NCBI RefSeq assembly: GCF_023698535.1
Contig: NZ_JALJCL010000002.1
Location: forward strand, 186,001 to 250,000
Reading direction: 5' to 3'
DNA from: Halorientalis regularis
Lineage (GTDB): Archaea > Halobacteriota > Halobacteria > Halobacteriales > Haloarculaceae
DNA: 64,000 nt
The notes beneath the pieces were generated by a model that saw only the letters and a list, made by a program, of their open reading frames with translations, was not told where the DNA came from and did no database searches. Made by a program: the position numbers and the translations under genes. Shown here in pieces: positions 8,271 to 16,851 of this stretch (its first letter is position 1; the number at the start of each line of letters is the position of its first letter).

Positions 8271-9122
8271 GTGAATTCACAGCCTAACGAAGCGGGAGCC
8301 ACCGACGACGACTCAGTAGCCGAGGCGGATACCGAATCGGAACATACCCCCGTCTCGCAGGAGAACGCACTGCGGGCCCAACTGCAGATCGGTCGAGAGG
8401 AGCTGACACGACCGAAGCGCGGACTCGCGCTCTCCGGTCTCTCAGCCGGGCTCGACATCGGGTTCGGCCCCCTGTTCATGACGGCACTCATAACTACTGC
8501 TGCCGGCGTCTGGAGCGAGCCGACCATACGGTTGGGGACTGGACTCGTCTATTCTCTCGGGTTCGTATTCGTCGTTCTCAGTGGCACAGAGCTGTTCACC
8601 GAACACACCACCCTCGCCGTCTTGCCGGTGTTGAACGGGGACGCGACGATTTTCGACCTCGCTCGACTGTGGGGCGTGGTCTACTGCACGAACCTCCTCG
8701 GCGGGGCCGTGTTCGCCGCTGGGATGGTCACGTTCGGTCCAGCATACGGACTAATCGCCCCGACAGCGTTCGTCCGTCTGGCCGAGCCGCTCGTCTCGCA
8801 TTCTGTCGCATCGACGCTCTTCGCTGCGGTCCTGGCCGGGTGGCTGATGGGACTGCTTTCCTGGATGGTCACGTCAGTCAAAGGTTCGGCCGCTCGGATT
8901 ATCCTGGTCGTCGCTATCACTACGATCATCGGGTTCGGTCACCTGCCTCACTCCATCGCCGGCAACGTCGAAGTCGTCGCTGGCTTGCTCGCGTCTCCGT
9001 CTATTACGATAGCTGACTACGGTCGTTTCCTGCTGGTTGCGACGACTGGGAACGTCGTCGGCGGCACCATCTTTGTCTCGTTGCTGAAATACGGCTACGT
9101 TACTGGCGGCATCGAAGAGTGA
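8271..9122 (+). CDS. formate/nitrite transporter (FNT) family channel
   Basis: A 283-residue membrane protein. A soluble acidic N-terminal tail of about 50 residues precedes six membrane helices. The FNT signature is visible in 'GLSAGLDIGFGPLF' (helix 1), 'LSGTELFTEHTT' (helix 2 and the broken-helix loop) and 'GNVVGGTIFVSLLKYGY' (last helix). Family members form pentameric pores for small anions such as formate, nitrite, hydrosulfide or acetate; the substrate cannot be told. The start is GTG at 8271, since no in-frame ATG precedes the conserved region. No formate dehydrogenase or nitrite reductase gene is adjacent. Confidence 0.85.
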   Translation: MNSQPNEAGATDDDSVAEADTESEHTPVSQENALRAQLQIGREELTRPKRGLALSGLSAGLDIGFGPLFMTALITTAAGVWSEPTIRLGTGLVYSLGFVFVVLSGTELFTEHTTLAVLPVLNGDATIFDLARLWGVVYCTNLLGGAVFAAGMVTFGPAYGLIAPTAFVRLAEPLVSHSVASTLFAAVLAGWLMGLLSWMVTSVKGSAARIILVVAITTIIGFGHLPHSIAGNVEVVAGLLASPSITIADYGRFLLVATTGNVVGGTIFVSLLKYGYVTGGIEE

Positions 9123-9282
9123 TGGCAGTAAGCAGTGTTGCCAAACTGGGCGGGTGATCGGTGACCGATGTGCGGACGCTCTCGGCCGACCGATTGGGAG
9201 GTCCACGCGCGAATTGAGCCACTTTTGTTTGCTGATCGTGGTCTCTGTACCGAGTGGATCGGAAAACGAAAAGTGGAGGTTC

Positions 9283-10086
9283 TCAGGCTTCCACTGCCAG
9301 CCCGGCCTCGCGGGCGGCCTCCTCGGCGCTCTGGTCGTCGTGGAGGACACTGGCGACGCCCTGCGTAATCGCCTCGGGGTCGTCGTGCTGGAAGATCGAC
9401 CGGCCCATCGAGACGCCGGCCGCACCCGCGTCCATCGCGCCCCGCACCATCTCCAGGGTCTCCTTGTCGGTGCCTTTCGCGCCGCCCGCGATGACGACGG
9501 GCAGGCTGGTCGACTCGACGACGTGCTGGAAACTCTCGGCGTCGCCGGTGTAGCCGGTCTTCACCAGATCCGCGCCGAGTTCCTCGCCCAGGCGGACGGC
9601 GTGGCCGACGGCCTGGTTGTAGTCCTCGGACTCGGGGTCGATGTCTGGCCCACGCGCGTAGGTCATCGCGAGGACGGGCATCCCGTAGCGGTCGGCCTCG
9701 CTGGTGACCGCCGCGAGTTCCTCGATCTGTTCGCGTTCATACTGTGACCCGACGTTGATGTGGAAAGAGACAGCGTCGGCCCCGGCCCGGATGGCGTCCT
9801 CGACGGTTCCGGTCGTGCGCTTGTCGTTCTCGTCCGGGCCGATAGCCGTCGAGCCGTTGAGATGACAGATGTAGCCCGCACCGTTCTTGTTCTCGTGGAC
9901 GCGCCCCGCGATGCCTTTCTGTGTGAGAACCGCGTCCGCGCCGCCCCGCGTGATCGCGTCGATGGTCGATTCGATGTCCTTGAGGCCTTTGACAGCCCCC
10001 AGTGTGATACCGTGGTCCATGGGGACGATGAGGTGGCGTCCCCCTGTCCCGATCCGGGCCAGCCGCGCTGGGTTCCCCGTACTCAT
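9283..10086 (-). CDS. 2-amino-3,7-dideoxy-D-threo-hept-6-ulosonate synthase (archaeal shikimate-entry aldolase)
   Basis: A 267-residue class I DhnA/FbaB-type aldolase barrel. 'IVPMDHGITLGAVKGLKD' opens the barrel, 'VLAMTYARGPDIDPE' lies mid-chain and 'DLVKTGYTGD' carries the Schiff-base lysine. 'VVIAGGAKGTDKETLEMV' binds the phosphate. In archaea lacking DAHP synthase, this family makes ADH, the first intermediate toward 3-dehydroquinate. Its place directly downstream of trpA in a trp operon, as in Halobacterium, supports that role over a glycolytic aldolase. I used the ATG at 10086. A separate promoter may exist, since the gap to trpA is about 140 nt. Confidence 0.87.
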   Translation of the reverse strand: MSTGNPARLARIGTGGRHLIVPMDHGITLGAVKGLKDIESTIDAITRGGADAVLTQKGIAGRVHENKNGAGYICHLNGSTAIGPDENDKRTTGTVEDAIRAGADAVSFHINVGSQYEREQIEELAAVTSEADRYGMPVLAMTYARGPDIDPESEDYNQAVGHAVRLGEELGADLVKTGYTGDAESFQHVVESTSLPVVIAGGAKGTDKETLEMVRGAMDAGAAGVSMGRSIFQHDDPEAITQGVASVLHDDQSAEEAAREAGLAVEA

Positions 10087-10225
10087 ATTAGGTGAAGGTG
10101 TGGCAAGTACGGACATAAGCGTTGCGAGACTGCGACATCGGGGATGCCGACGAAGCAATCGCTGGCGGTGATTTCGGGACGGAGACACAGTGGGTGTACG
10201 GGCTATCGGCGATCCGTGAGGCAGG

Positions 10226-11071
10226 CTAGTCCCCGCCCGCCTCGGCGCGCTGTTCGGCCCCGCGCAGGGCCCCCTGCTTCAGTTCGCGGGCCTTCGCTTC
10301 GAGGCGGTTCGCGACCTCGGCGACGGGTGTGTCGTCCTCGTACCCGTCGGCCACGATGTCGACCAGCGCGGAGCCGACGATGATCCCGTCGGCCCCGGCG
10401 CGGACGATCCGCGCGGCGTGGTCGCCCTCCTTGATCCCGAAGCCGACGGCCTTGGGCACGTCCCAGTCGTCGATGCGGGCCAGGCTCTCGTCGGTCTGGT
10501 CGCTCACGTCGTCGCGCGCGCCGGTCGTCCCCAGTCGCGCCTGCACGTAAACGTACCCCGAGACCTGCTCGCGCATCCTGTCGAGTCGCTCGCCCCGTGT
10601 CGTCGGCGCGACGATGAACACGAGATCGAGGTCGAACTCGTCACAGGCCGTCCGGAGCGGGTCGGCTTCCTCCGCGGGGAGGTCCGGGACGACGAAGCCC
10701 GTGATCCCCACGTCGGCCGCTTTCTCGACGAAGGGTCGTGGTCCCTCCTCGTCGCCGTACTGGTAGATCAGGTTGTAGTAGGTCATACAGACCAGCGGCA
10801 CGTCCACGGCCAGTTCTTCGACGAACTCGAAGTACCGGTCGGGGGTCATGCCCGCGTCCAGCGCGCGGACGATGGCGTCCTGAATCGTCTTGCCCTCGGC
10901 GATGGGTTCGGAGAAGGGGAGACCGAGTTCGATCACGTCCGCGCCGCCGCGGGCCAGCGCCTCGACGTACTCGATGGAGGCATCGTAGTCGGGGTCGCCC
11001 GCCGCCAGGTAGGGGACGAACGCGGGTTCGTCGCGCTCGAAGGCTGCACCGAGGTCGGGGTTGTTGGCCAT
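10226..11071 (-). CDS. trpA: tryptophan synthase alpha subunit
   Basis: A 281-residue TIM barrel that cleaves indole-3-glycerol phosphate to indole and glyceraldehyde 3-phosphate. '[19 protein letters not shown]' holds the catalytic glutamate of the alpha active site; the second acid is Glu in 'AEG', where enterobacterial enzymes have Asp. Also visible are '[11 protein letters not shown]' and the phosphate-binding '[10 protein letters not shown]' and '[10 protein letters not shown]' loops. Its ATG directly follows the trpB stop codon with no intervening base, so translation is probably coupled, which suits the alpha-2-beta-2 complex. Confidence 0.95.
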   Translation of the reverse strand: MANNPDLGAAFERDEPAFVPYLAAGDPDYDASIEYVEALARGGADVIELGLPFSEPIAEGKTIQDAIVRALDAGMTPDRYFEFVEELAVDVPLVCMTYYNLIYQYGDEEGPRPFVEKAADVGITGFVVPDLPAEEADPLRTACDEFDLDLVFIVAPTTRGERLDRMREQVSGYVYVQARLGTTGARDDVSDQTDESLARIDDWDVPKAVGFGIKEGDHAARIVRAGADGIIVGSALVDIVADGYEDDTPVAEVANRLEAKARELKQGALRGAEQRAEAGGD

Positions 11072-12319
11072 CTACATCGCACCTCCGGCGGTGTCAAAGA
11101 CGGACATGTCAACGTCCACGTCCAGGTCGCGCTTTTCGGTCTCCTCGATGACGGTTTCGAGGTCCTTGTCGCCCCGGCCGGAGACGTTTATCACTGTGAC
11201 GTCGCCCACTGCGTCGGGATTCTCGTGCAGGTAGCCGAAGGCGTGGGCGGTTTCGAGTGCGGGGATGATCCCCTCCTCCTGTGAGAGGCGGTGGAATCCC
11301 TCCAGCGCGGCGTCGTCGTCGACGTTGGCGGGCGTGACCCGACCCGTGTCGACGAGGTGGGCCAGTTCCGGGCCGACGCCGGCGTAGTCCAGCCCCGCCG
11401 AGACGCTGTGTGACTCCATGATCTGGCCGTCGGAGTCCTGCAGGAGTTTGGTGCGTGCGCCGTGGAGGACGCCCTCGTCACCGGTCGAGAGCGTCGCGGA
11501 GTTGGGGGCGACACCTTCGTCCTCGTCGACGGCCAGCGAGGAGCCGCCGGCCTCGACGGCGATCAGGTCCACCGCGTCGTCCTCGACGAACTCGGCGAAC
11601 GCACCCATCGTGTTCGATCCGCCGCCGGCACACGCGAGTACCGAGTCGGGGAGTCTGCCGAGCCGTTCGCGACTCTGCTCGCGCATCTCGTCGGAGATGA
11701 CGCGGTGGAAGTCACGGACCATCCGCGGGAACGGATCTGGGCCGACGATCGAACCGATGACGTAGTGGGTGGTCTCGACGGTCGTCGCCCAGTCGCGCAT
11801 CGTCTCGCTGATGGCCTCTTTGAGCGTGCCCCGGCCCACGGTCACGGGGTTCACCTCGGCCCCGTTGAGCCGCATCCGGAACACGTTGGGCCGCTGGCGG
11901 TTGATGTCCGTCCGGCCCATGTAGATCTCACAGGGCATGTCGAGGTGGGCGGCCGCCATCGCCGTCGCGGTGCCGTGCTGGCCGGCGCCAGTCTCGGCGA
12001 TGATCCGCTCTTTGCCCATGTACTTCGCCAGCAGGACCTGGCCCAGGGCGTTGTTCAGTTTGTGTGCGCCCCCGTGGAGCAGGTCCTCCCGCTTGAGGTA
12101 GACATCGGTGTCGTAGCGCTCCGAGAGCTGATCGGCGTACTGCAGCGGCGTGGGTCGGCCGCCGAAGTCGCGCAGTCGCTCGCGGAACTCGTCCATGAAC
12201 CCGTCCTCGTTGTCCAGCACGTACCGCTCGTAGGCGTCCGTCAGCTCCTCGATGGCCGGCATCAACGCCTCGGGCACGTACTGTCCGCCGTACTGTCCGA
12301 ATTTGCCTGTCTCGCTCAT
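11072..12319 (-). CDS. trpB: tryptophan synthase beta subunit
   Basis: A 415-residue PLP enzyme that condenses indole with serine. The PLP lysine lies in '[14 protein letters not shown]', the PLP phosphate loop is '[10 protein letters not shown]', and '[13 protein letters not shown]' is the usual TrpB1 segment. It begins '[13 protein letters not shown]', the typical opening of the canonical (not TrpB2) form, so it should partner the adjacent TrpA. I chose the ATG at 12319, whose first bases overlap the trpC stop codon in an ATGA. The few codons upstream belong to trpC. Confidence 0.95.
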   Translation of the reverse strand: MSETGKFGQYGGQYVPEALMPAIEELTDAYERYVLDNEDGFMDEFRERLRDFGGRPTPLQYADQLSERYDTDVYLKREDLLHGGAHKLNNALGQVLLAKYMGKERIIAETGAGQHGTATAMAAAHLDMPCEIYMGRTDINRQRPNVFRMRLNGAEVNPVTVGRGTLKEAISETMRDWATTVETTHYVIGSIVGPDPFPRMVRDFHRVISDEMREQSRERLGRLPDSVLACAGGGSNTMGAFAEFVEDDAVDLIAVEAGGSSLAVDEDEGVAPNSATLSTGDEGVLHGARTKLLQDSDGQIMESHSVSAGLDYAGVGPELAHLVDTGRVTPANVDDDAALEGFHRLSQEEGIIPALETAHAFGYLHENPDAVGDVTVINVSGRGDKDLETVIEETEKRDLDVDVDMSVFDTAGGAM

Positions 12320-13101
12320 GTTTGGGTTTCCCACTCGGTGTTCGTCAGCCGTGACGTGTTCTCCCCGACCGATCCGTCCATGATCGCACTGCCGATCAAC
12401 AGCCCGTCCGCGCCAGCGGCGCGCATCCGGGCCACGTCGTCGGTGGTCTCGATCCCGCTCTCGGCCAGTAGCGTCACGTCGTCGGGCACGTCGGGCGCGA
12501 CGCGCTCGAACGTGTCCAGATCGACGTTCAGCTGCGCGAGATCGCGGTTGTTCACACCCACGATATCGGCTCCGGCGTCAAGTGCCTGCTGGAGTTCCGC
12601 CGCGTCGTGGACCTCCACGAGGACCTGGAAACCCCGCTCCCGGGCCGCCGCGAGCAGGTCGTCCAGGTCGTCCGTGTCCGCTTCTTGCAGGAACCGGACG
12701 ATCAGCAGGACGACGTCGGCCGCCACGGTGTCGAGCTGTTCCTCCCGCACGACGAAGTCCTTCCGCAGGACCGGCACGTCGACGGCTGCCCGAATGCGTC
12801 GCAGGGCCCCGGGCGACCCGCCGAAGTGGTCGGGTTCGGTCAGCACCGACAGGGCCGCCGCACCGCCGGCGACCATCTCTTCAGCGAGTGCGACGGGGTC
12901 GTCCGTCCGCTCGCCGTCGGTCGTCGGACTCGTCGGCTTCACCTCCGCGATCACGGGCACCCGGCCGTCGGCCTCGGCGGCCGCGAACGCCTCGGGTACC
13001 GACCGGGCGTCTACGGACACCCGCTCGTCGCTCCCGCCGCGCTCGCGTGCGGCCGCGAGTATCGACTCGACCGCTGGTGCTATCTCGTCACTAGCGTCCA
13101 T
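12316..13101 (-). CDS. trpC: indole-3-glycerol phosphate synthase
   Basis: A 261-residue barrel that closes the indole ring from carboxyphenylaminodeoxyribulose phosphate. The '[15 protein letters not shown]' strand holds the first catalytic lysine, '[15 protein letters not shown]' the second, and '[16 protein letters not shown]' and '[13 protein letters not shown]' complete the active site. It is the first gene of trpCBA. The start at 13101 lies about 26 nt from a box A candidate, implying a leaderless operon mRNA. No trp attenuator-like peptide was seen upstream. Confidence 0.93.
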   Translation of the reverse strand: MDASDEIAPAVESILAAARERGGSDERVSVDARSVPEAFAAAEADGRVPVIAEVKPTSPTTDGERTDDPVALAEEMVAGGAAALSVLTEPDHFGGSPGALRRIRAAVDVPVLRKDFVVREEQLDTVAADVVLLIVRFLQEADTDDLDDLLAAARERGFQVLVEVHDAAELQQALDAGADIVGVNNRDLAQLNVDLDTFERVAPDVPDDVTLLAESGIETTDDVARMRAAGADGLLIGSAIMDGSVGENTSRLTNTEWETQT

Positions 13102-13126
13102 TACTGTACATTGACGGACGGAACTG

Positions 13127-13138
13127 CACATAAGACTT
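13127..13138 (-). promoter_or_regulatory. box A (TATA) of the trpCBA operon
   Basis: On the minus strand the sequence AAGTCTTATGTG lies 26-37 nt before the trpC ATG. Haloarchaeal box A elements resemble TTTATA/CTTAT and sit about 26 nt before the transcription start, so this would give an mRNA starting at or next to the ATG. Confidence 0.5.
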
Positions 13139-13192
13139 GCGTCACGGGGACGGACAGGCTAAAGGGCGGGCACGGGTAACTACCGGGCAGAA

Positions 13193-13855
13193 ATGACGGG
13201 CAGACGAGGGTTCCTGCGGGGAGTGGCACTCCTCGGGGCGACCGGCGCGGCCGGCTGTCTCGGTAACGGCGGCGGGGACGGGGATGGCGACCGGGCCGCG
13301 ACGCCGACGACGGTGGGGCCGGGGACGTTCGAGAATAACTCCGCCGGGCCGGGCGAAGCGGAGAACGAGGGGGCGCTCCCGTCGGCACTCCGGGTCGTCT
13401 CGGCGGTCGGGACCAACGTCGCCCAGCGGCGGATCGGGACGGTCGAGGTGACCGTCGCCAAGGCCGACTGGGTCGAGGAAGTCGATCTGACCGGCGTCGC
13501 CGTGGACTGGACGACGGCCCACGACAGCTACGAATTGGCCGCGCGGTCGACCGATACGGACGCCGACGGCTACTTCGGGATCGAACCGGGCAGGGGCACG
13601 AGCGCGGACGCGACGCTGACGACGGGCGACGAGTGGCACCGACTGGTGTTCGATCTCGGCGACGACAACGAGGAGATCGACGACCGACACCGGCGACTGG
13701 ACGAGGACAGCACGCACTTCGGTCGCGTGTTACGGACGGACGACGTGGTGAGCCTCCGGCTCACGACGCCCGGTGGATCGACCACGACCGCCCGACTCCT
13801 GGCCCCGACCGAGGTGAACGAGATCGAGGGGACCGTCGAGTTGACCGTCCGCTGA
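13193..13855 (+). CDS. Tat lipoprotein with archaellin-like domain (1)
   Basis: A 220-residue exported protein. The N terminus MTGRRGFLRG is a twin-arginine motif, followed by a short hydrophobic stretch and the lipobox TGAAGC with Cys22. A Gly/Asp/Thr linker of about 25 residues leads to a domain beginning 'LRVVSAVGTNVAQRRIGTVEVTVAKA', which resembles the beta-rich outer domain of archaellins ('DLTGVAVDW', '...DDVVSLRLTTPGGSTTTARL'). It has no class III pilin signal, so it should be lipid-anchored outside the cell instead of polymerised by the archaellum machinery. The domain is more divergent than in the next gene. Its role is unknown. Confidence 0.7.
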   Translation: MTGRRGFLRGVALLGATGAAGCLGNGGGDGDGDRAATPTTVGPGTFENNSAGPGEAENEGALPSALRVVSAVGTNVAQRRIGTVEVTVAKADWVEEVDLTGVAVDWTTAHDSYELAARSTDTDADGYFGIEPGRGTSADATLTTGDEWHRLVFDLGDDNEEIDDRHRRLDEDSTHFGRVLRTDDVVSLRLTTPGGSTTTARLLAPTEVNEIEGTVELTVR

Positions 13856-13918
13856 GTGGCCTATCGGCACTCGTCACAGGACCAACAGTTACCAGACAGG
13901 GCTGGCACAGCGGGACAC

Positions 13919-14584
13919 ATGCATCGGCGACAGGTACTCCTCGGGGCCGGCGCTACCGCCGCGACGCTGGCGGTGGCCGGTTGCAACGGGCAGGACGACT
14001 CGACCGATCCCGCGGAGACGGACGGCGAGGACGAAGAAGGCGACTCGGAGAGCACGGCCGCCGAGACCGAGGGCGATACGGCCACTGAGGAAGGGGCCGC
14101 CGGAGACGAGTCACGCGAGACCGACGACCCGCAGGTCACCGACCGGCTGAACGTGATCTCGACGGTCGGACTCGTCGCCGAAGGACAGGTCACCGCGGTC
14201 GAGTTGATCGTCGCGCTCGCGCCGGGTGCCGACCCCATCGACCTCCGCGACGTGGTGATCCAGTGGGTCGACGGCAACGGCACCGACGTCGTCGTCGCGG
14301 CGTCGAGCGACTCGACGGCCACCGGCGTCAACGGAACCTTCCGAACTACGCCGATCAAGGATGCCGACGACTCCGCGCCGGTGCTGAACGAACCGAACGA
14401 CCGGCTGAAACTGTCCATGGACCTCGGCACGGACGACGACGTATCCGGCGCGGACGGGTTCGGCGAGCCGCTGGAACCCGAAGCGGACGCGACACTCCGG
14501 GTCACGACCGGAAGCGGGGCATCCTCGACAGTGCGCCTGACCGTCCCCGCCACGCTGTCGGGCGCGCGGGCCGTCACCCTGTAG
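13919..14584 (+). CDS. Tat lipoprotein with archaellin-like domain (2)
   Basis: A 221-residue paralogue of the preceding gene. MHRRQVLLGAG is the Tat motif and LAVAGC the lipobox (Cys22), followed by a Glu/Asp/Thr-rich linker to about residue 75. The rest follows archaellin ectodomains closely: 'LNVISTVGLVAEGQVTAVEL', 'DPIDLRDVVIQWVDGNG', 'GTFRTTPIKDADDSAPVLN', 'DRLKLSMDLG' and 'ATLRVTTGSGASSTVRLTV', ending 'TLSGARAVTL'. That ending parallels the C-terminal strand of archaellins. I chose the ATG at 13919 because it gives the complete signal peptide. The two genes are 63 nt apart and probably co-expressed. Confidence 0.75.
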   Translation: MHRRQVLLGAGATAATLAVAGCNGQDDSTDPAETDGEDEEGDSESTAAETEGDTATEEGAAGDESRETDDPQVTDRLNVISTVGLVAEGQVTAVELIVALAPGADPIDLRDVVIQWVDGNGTDVVVAASSDSTATGVNGTFRTTPIKDADDSAPVLNEPNDRLKLSMDLGTDDDVSGADGFGEPLEPEADATLRVTTGSGASSTVRLTVPATLSGARAVTL

Positions 14585-14619
14585 CCAGTTTCAAGGCACA
14601 GTCGCCCGTCCGAACGAAC

Positions 14620-15081
14620 ATGAGCGACGTTGCGGGCATCTACGCGCGCGAATCGGCGTATCTCGACCGTTACGTGCAGGTCGGGATCGCACAGGGTCGA
14701 GTCATCTCCGTCTCCTTTCCCGAGTCGCCCGACGAGGGTGCCGAGGACGACCACGACCTCCTGGATCGAATCGGTGCCTACCTCGACGGCGTCGAGGAGA
14801 CCTTCGAGGACGTACAGGTCGCGCTGACGGTCCCGACCGACCAGCGCAAAGTCCTCGAAGCCGTGCGCGAGATCCCCTACGGGCAGGACTCCTCGGTCGC
14901 ACAACTCGTGCGGATGACCCCCGGACTGGACGACGAGAGCGACGACGACATCCGGGCGGTCCGGGAAGCACTCACCGAGAACCCCGCCCCTCTACTCATC
15001 CCCGACCACCGCGTGCGCGACGGCCCCGGCGCGACCCCGCCCGCCGTCGTCGACAAACTCCGCTCCGTCGAAGGGATCTGA
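14620..15081 (+). CDS. MGMT family protein with Asp in place of the catalytic Cys
   Basis: A 153-residue protein related to O6-alkylguanine DNA alkyltransferases. It has an N-terminal ribonuclease-H-like half and a C-terminal winged-helix half starting 'QRKVLEAVREIPYGQDSSVAQL', the DNA-binding part. The active-site PCHRV of MGMT reads PDHRV here (Asp129), so it cannot accept alkyl groups by the known mechanism. Alkyltransferase-like proteins, which have Trp at this place, bind lesions and recruit nucleotide excision repair; a similar lesion-sensing role is inference. The C-terminal 'GPGATPPAVVDKLRSVEGI' is normal, so the gene is not obviously decaying. Confidence 0.75.
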   Translation: MSDVAGIYARESAYLDRYVQVGIAQGRVISVSFPESPDEGAEDDHDLLDRIGAYLDGVEETFEDVQVALTVPTDQRKVLEAVREIPYGQDSSVAQLVRMTPGLDDESDDDIRAVREALTENPAPLLIPDHRVRDGPGATPPAVVDKLRSVEGI

Positions 15082-15162
15082 ACCCGGACCACCGACGGGC
15101 GGTATAAATTTCGATCTGTTCTACCGTGAATTTATTTATGCCTGTTTTACAGACAACAGGTC

Positions 15163-15330
15163 GTGACATCCTCCGCGCCGTGAACGGAGAGGGATCGAAG
15201 ATCCCTCAGGCAGCCGGGCAGGGCCCGGCGACGGCGCGGCTTCCCTGCGTGGGAATACCAGCTAATCGCTGGCAGTGGGTTTCGACCCGAACTCACTGAG
15301 CGTCATCTGCTCTGGTTGGCTCTGCTCGGT
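15163..15330 (-). ncRNA. predicted TnpB guide RNA (omega/reRNA) scaffold
   Basis: For IS605-group nucleases the guide RNA runs from the 3' part of tnpB through the right end, and the guide follows the element boundary. Here the stretch after the tnpB stop folds into GC stems (GGGATC-TTC-GATCCC and GCCGGGC-CCT-GCCCGGC on the minus strand) and ends GGAGGATGTCAC. The next bases on that strand, GACCTGTTGTCTGTAAAACA (15162 down to 15143), would be the guide if the boundary is right. The 5' limit given is approximate. This is inference from family knowledge. Confidence 0.4.
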
Positions 15331-16503
15331 GTGGGTCGTGGTGCTGTCACAGGCACTCCCATCCCGAGGCGAGTCATTGCCTGCCGGTTTCAGCGGCACG
15401 CTCTCTCCCCACGGGTCTGCCCGCTGTGCGATATTGATAGCGCCGTTTATATCGCCCTCAAACGTCGTGACGCGGCACTTGTCGTTCGTACAGTGGAACT
15501 CTCCGCCACTGTCACGATAGCCGATATGACCGCACTCGTGGCACGTCTGGGACGTGTATGCGGCGTTCACGTATTCGACCGGGATACCGGCATCTCGCGC
15601 TTTGTCCTCGATACGGTCCTGCAATCGAGCGAACGCCCAAGCGTGAAGCCGCCGGTTCATGAATTTGCCGCAGTCCAGCGACTCACGGATGTACGTTAGG
15701 TCCTCCATCACCAGCATCGGCTTCTCGAACCCACGAGCGTACTCGACAGCCTGCCGAGACGCCTTCTCGACAATATCGGTCAGTGCGTTCTGGTAGTAGT
15801 CGAATCGTTCATCTATCCGCCACTCGGCGGCGTCACGCTCTTGGAGTCGTTGCAGGGTGGTGTGCATCTCTTTGCGGAGATGCTTGGCACGGCTCCCGTC
15901 ACACACAAGCGGGCGGGTCGGTGAACCGTCTCTGAGGGCACAGCCCATAATAAGCGACGATTCACCAATATCCAGACCGATGTGCGTCACGTCGTCGCTG
16001 TCGGTATCGTAGTCGGAATCCTCGACAGAATACTCGACAGAGACGTGTAGCTTCCATGATGCGCGATTCTGTATCAGTTGGAGTTGACCGGGCAACACGT
16101 TCCCGGCCAGCAGGTCAGCCCACAGTTGCTCCTGTTCGGGGTTGATGCGAAGCGGAATCCAGAAATTCGTCCCACGACCGGGTTGGGGGACTTCCCACAC
16201 ATAGCTGTGTGTTCGGCCTTCCGAGTAGTCGAAACTGGCGGCACGGTTGACCATCCGCGTCGGGTGGTTGGCACTCAATTCCTGTGCGTCGTCCAACGAC
16301 GGCACGTAGTTTTTGAGGGCGTCTTTGACCTGATACGGCAGGTCGTAGGGCGTCACAATGTCGTTGACTGCTGACTGCGTATCAGCGCCAGCCTCGAACG
16401 ATTCATGTAGTCCCTCGTGATACAGGTCGTGGAGTTGCTGTAGCTTTCGCTCTTTGTGGGCTGTCGGCGGCGCGAGTGTCGCTTCGAGCGTCTTAGTCGG
16501 CAT
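15262..16503 (-). CDS. tnpB: RNA-guided endonuclease TnpB (transposase-associated)
   Basis: A 413-residue protein of normal TnpB length. The RuvC-like catalytic residues are present: Asp178 in 'HIGLDIGESS', Glu267 in 'LVMEDLTYI' and Asp351 in 'FEGDINGAINIAQR'. A four-cysteine zinc finger (Cys321, 324, 338, 343) splits the last two motifs in the usual way. The gene is therefore likely catalytically competent. TnpB cuts DNA next to a short target-adjacent motif using a guide RNA from the element's own right end, favouring retention of the element. The start codon overlaps the end of a small ORF upstream. Confidence 0.93.
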   Translation of the reverse strand: MPTKTLEATLAPPTAHKERKLQQLHDLYHEGLHESFEAGADTQSAVNDIVTPYDLPYQVKDALKNYVPSLDDAQELSANHPTRMVNRAASFDYSEGRTHSYVWEVPQPGRGTNFWIPLRINPEQEQLWADLLAGNVLPGQLQLIQNRASWKLHVSVEYSVEDSDYDTDSDDVTHIGLDIGESSLIMGCALRDGSPTRPLVCDGSRAKHLRKEMHTTLQRLQERDAAEWRIDERFDYYQNALTDIVEKASRQAVEYARGFEKPMLVMEDLTYIRESLDCGKFMNRRLHAWAFARLQDRIEDKARDAGIPVEYVNAAYTSQTCHECGHIGYRDSGGEFHCTNDKCRVTTFEGDINGAINIAQRADPWGESVPLKPAGNDSPRDGSACDSTTTHTEQSQPEQMTLSEFGSKPTASD

Positions 16504-16614
16504 CAGTGGCTTCTAAGCCCTTCTCGATTAGCTCGCGGTATGCTCGCGGGTGGCGAAGACCGTTCTCACGGGCATACTCTTTGACCCGTTCGTGTAGGTC
16601 GCCGTCCCGCTCCA
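16493..16614 (-). CDS. small tnpB-leader protein (IS-encoded)
   Basis: A short frame of 40 codons plus stop, starting ATG at 16614 (MERDGDLHERVKEYARENG) and ending in TAA at 16493. It overlaps the tnpB start by 11 nt. A GTG at 16629 would add five residues. Similar short proteins with 'ERVKEYARENGLRHPRAY' before tnpB are common in haloarchaea. The spacing of charged and hydrophobic residues suits a small helical, possibly ribbon-helix-helix, DNA binder that could control the element, but this is a guess. The length and position match other copies, which is why I regard it as real. Confidence 0.6.
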
Positions 16615-16851
16615 TGTCTACGTCGGTTCGCACAGGGCTATGTAAGTAGGCGTGTAACTAAACGCTTACGTGTGGTATTCAGGGGGCCAACAGTCCCAGC
16701 GGTTGTCTCTCGGAGCTTACGCGATTCCCTCCCGCCCTGTTCGCTCCTCGGTTCCGACGCGTCGGAACACTCGTCACTCACGGGAAGGGCGGGATTCCCT
16801 CGCTGTATCAAGATGGTACAGAGACGGAACCGGGACGGTCTTAGTTCCACC

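Larger units (their letters stand above)
15163..16680 (-). mobile_element. TnpB-only IS200/IS605-group element (IS1341 type)
   Basis: The element contains a full-length tnpB and a small upstream ORF, but no TnpA tyrosine transposase. The right end, read on the minus strand, has two GC stems followed by GGCGCGGAGGATGTCAC (about 15163-15179), an ending common to haloarchaeal tnpB elements. The left end is less clear. It probably lies near the AT-richer sequence AAGCGTTTAGTTACACGC around 16640-16665, but could extend to about 16830. No terminal inverted repeats or target duplication are expected for this family. Without TnpA it would move only with help in trans. Confidence 0.65.

Noticed and set aside
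16680-16851. Gene between the TnpB element and the CPBP protease
   Set aside because: The frames present are arginine-rich and lack acidic haloarchaeal composition; the stretch more likely belongs to the left flank or left end of the element.
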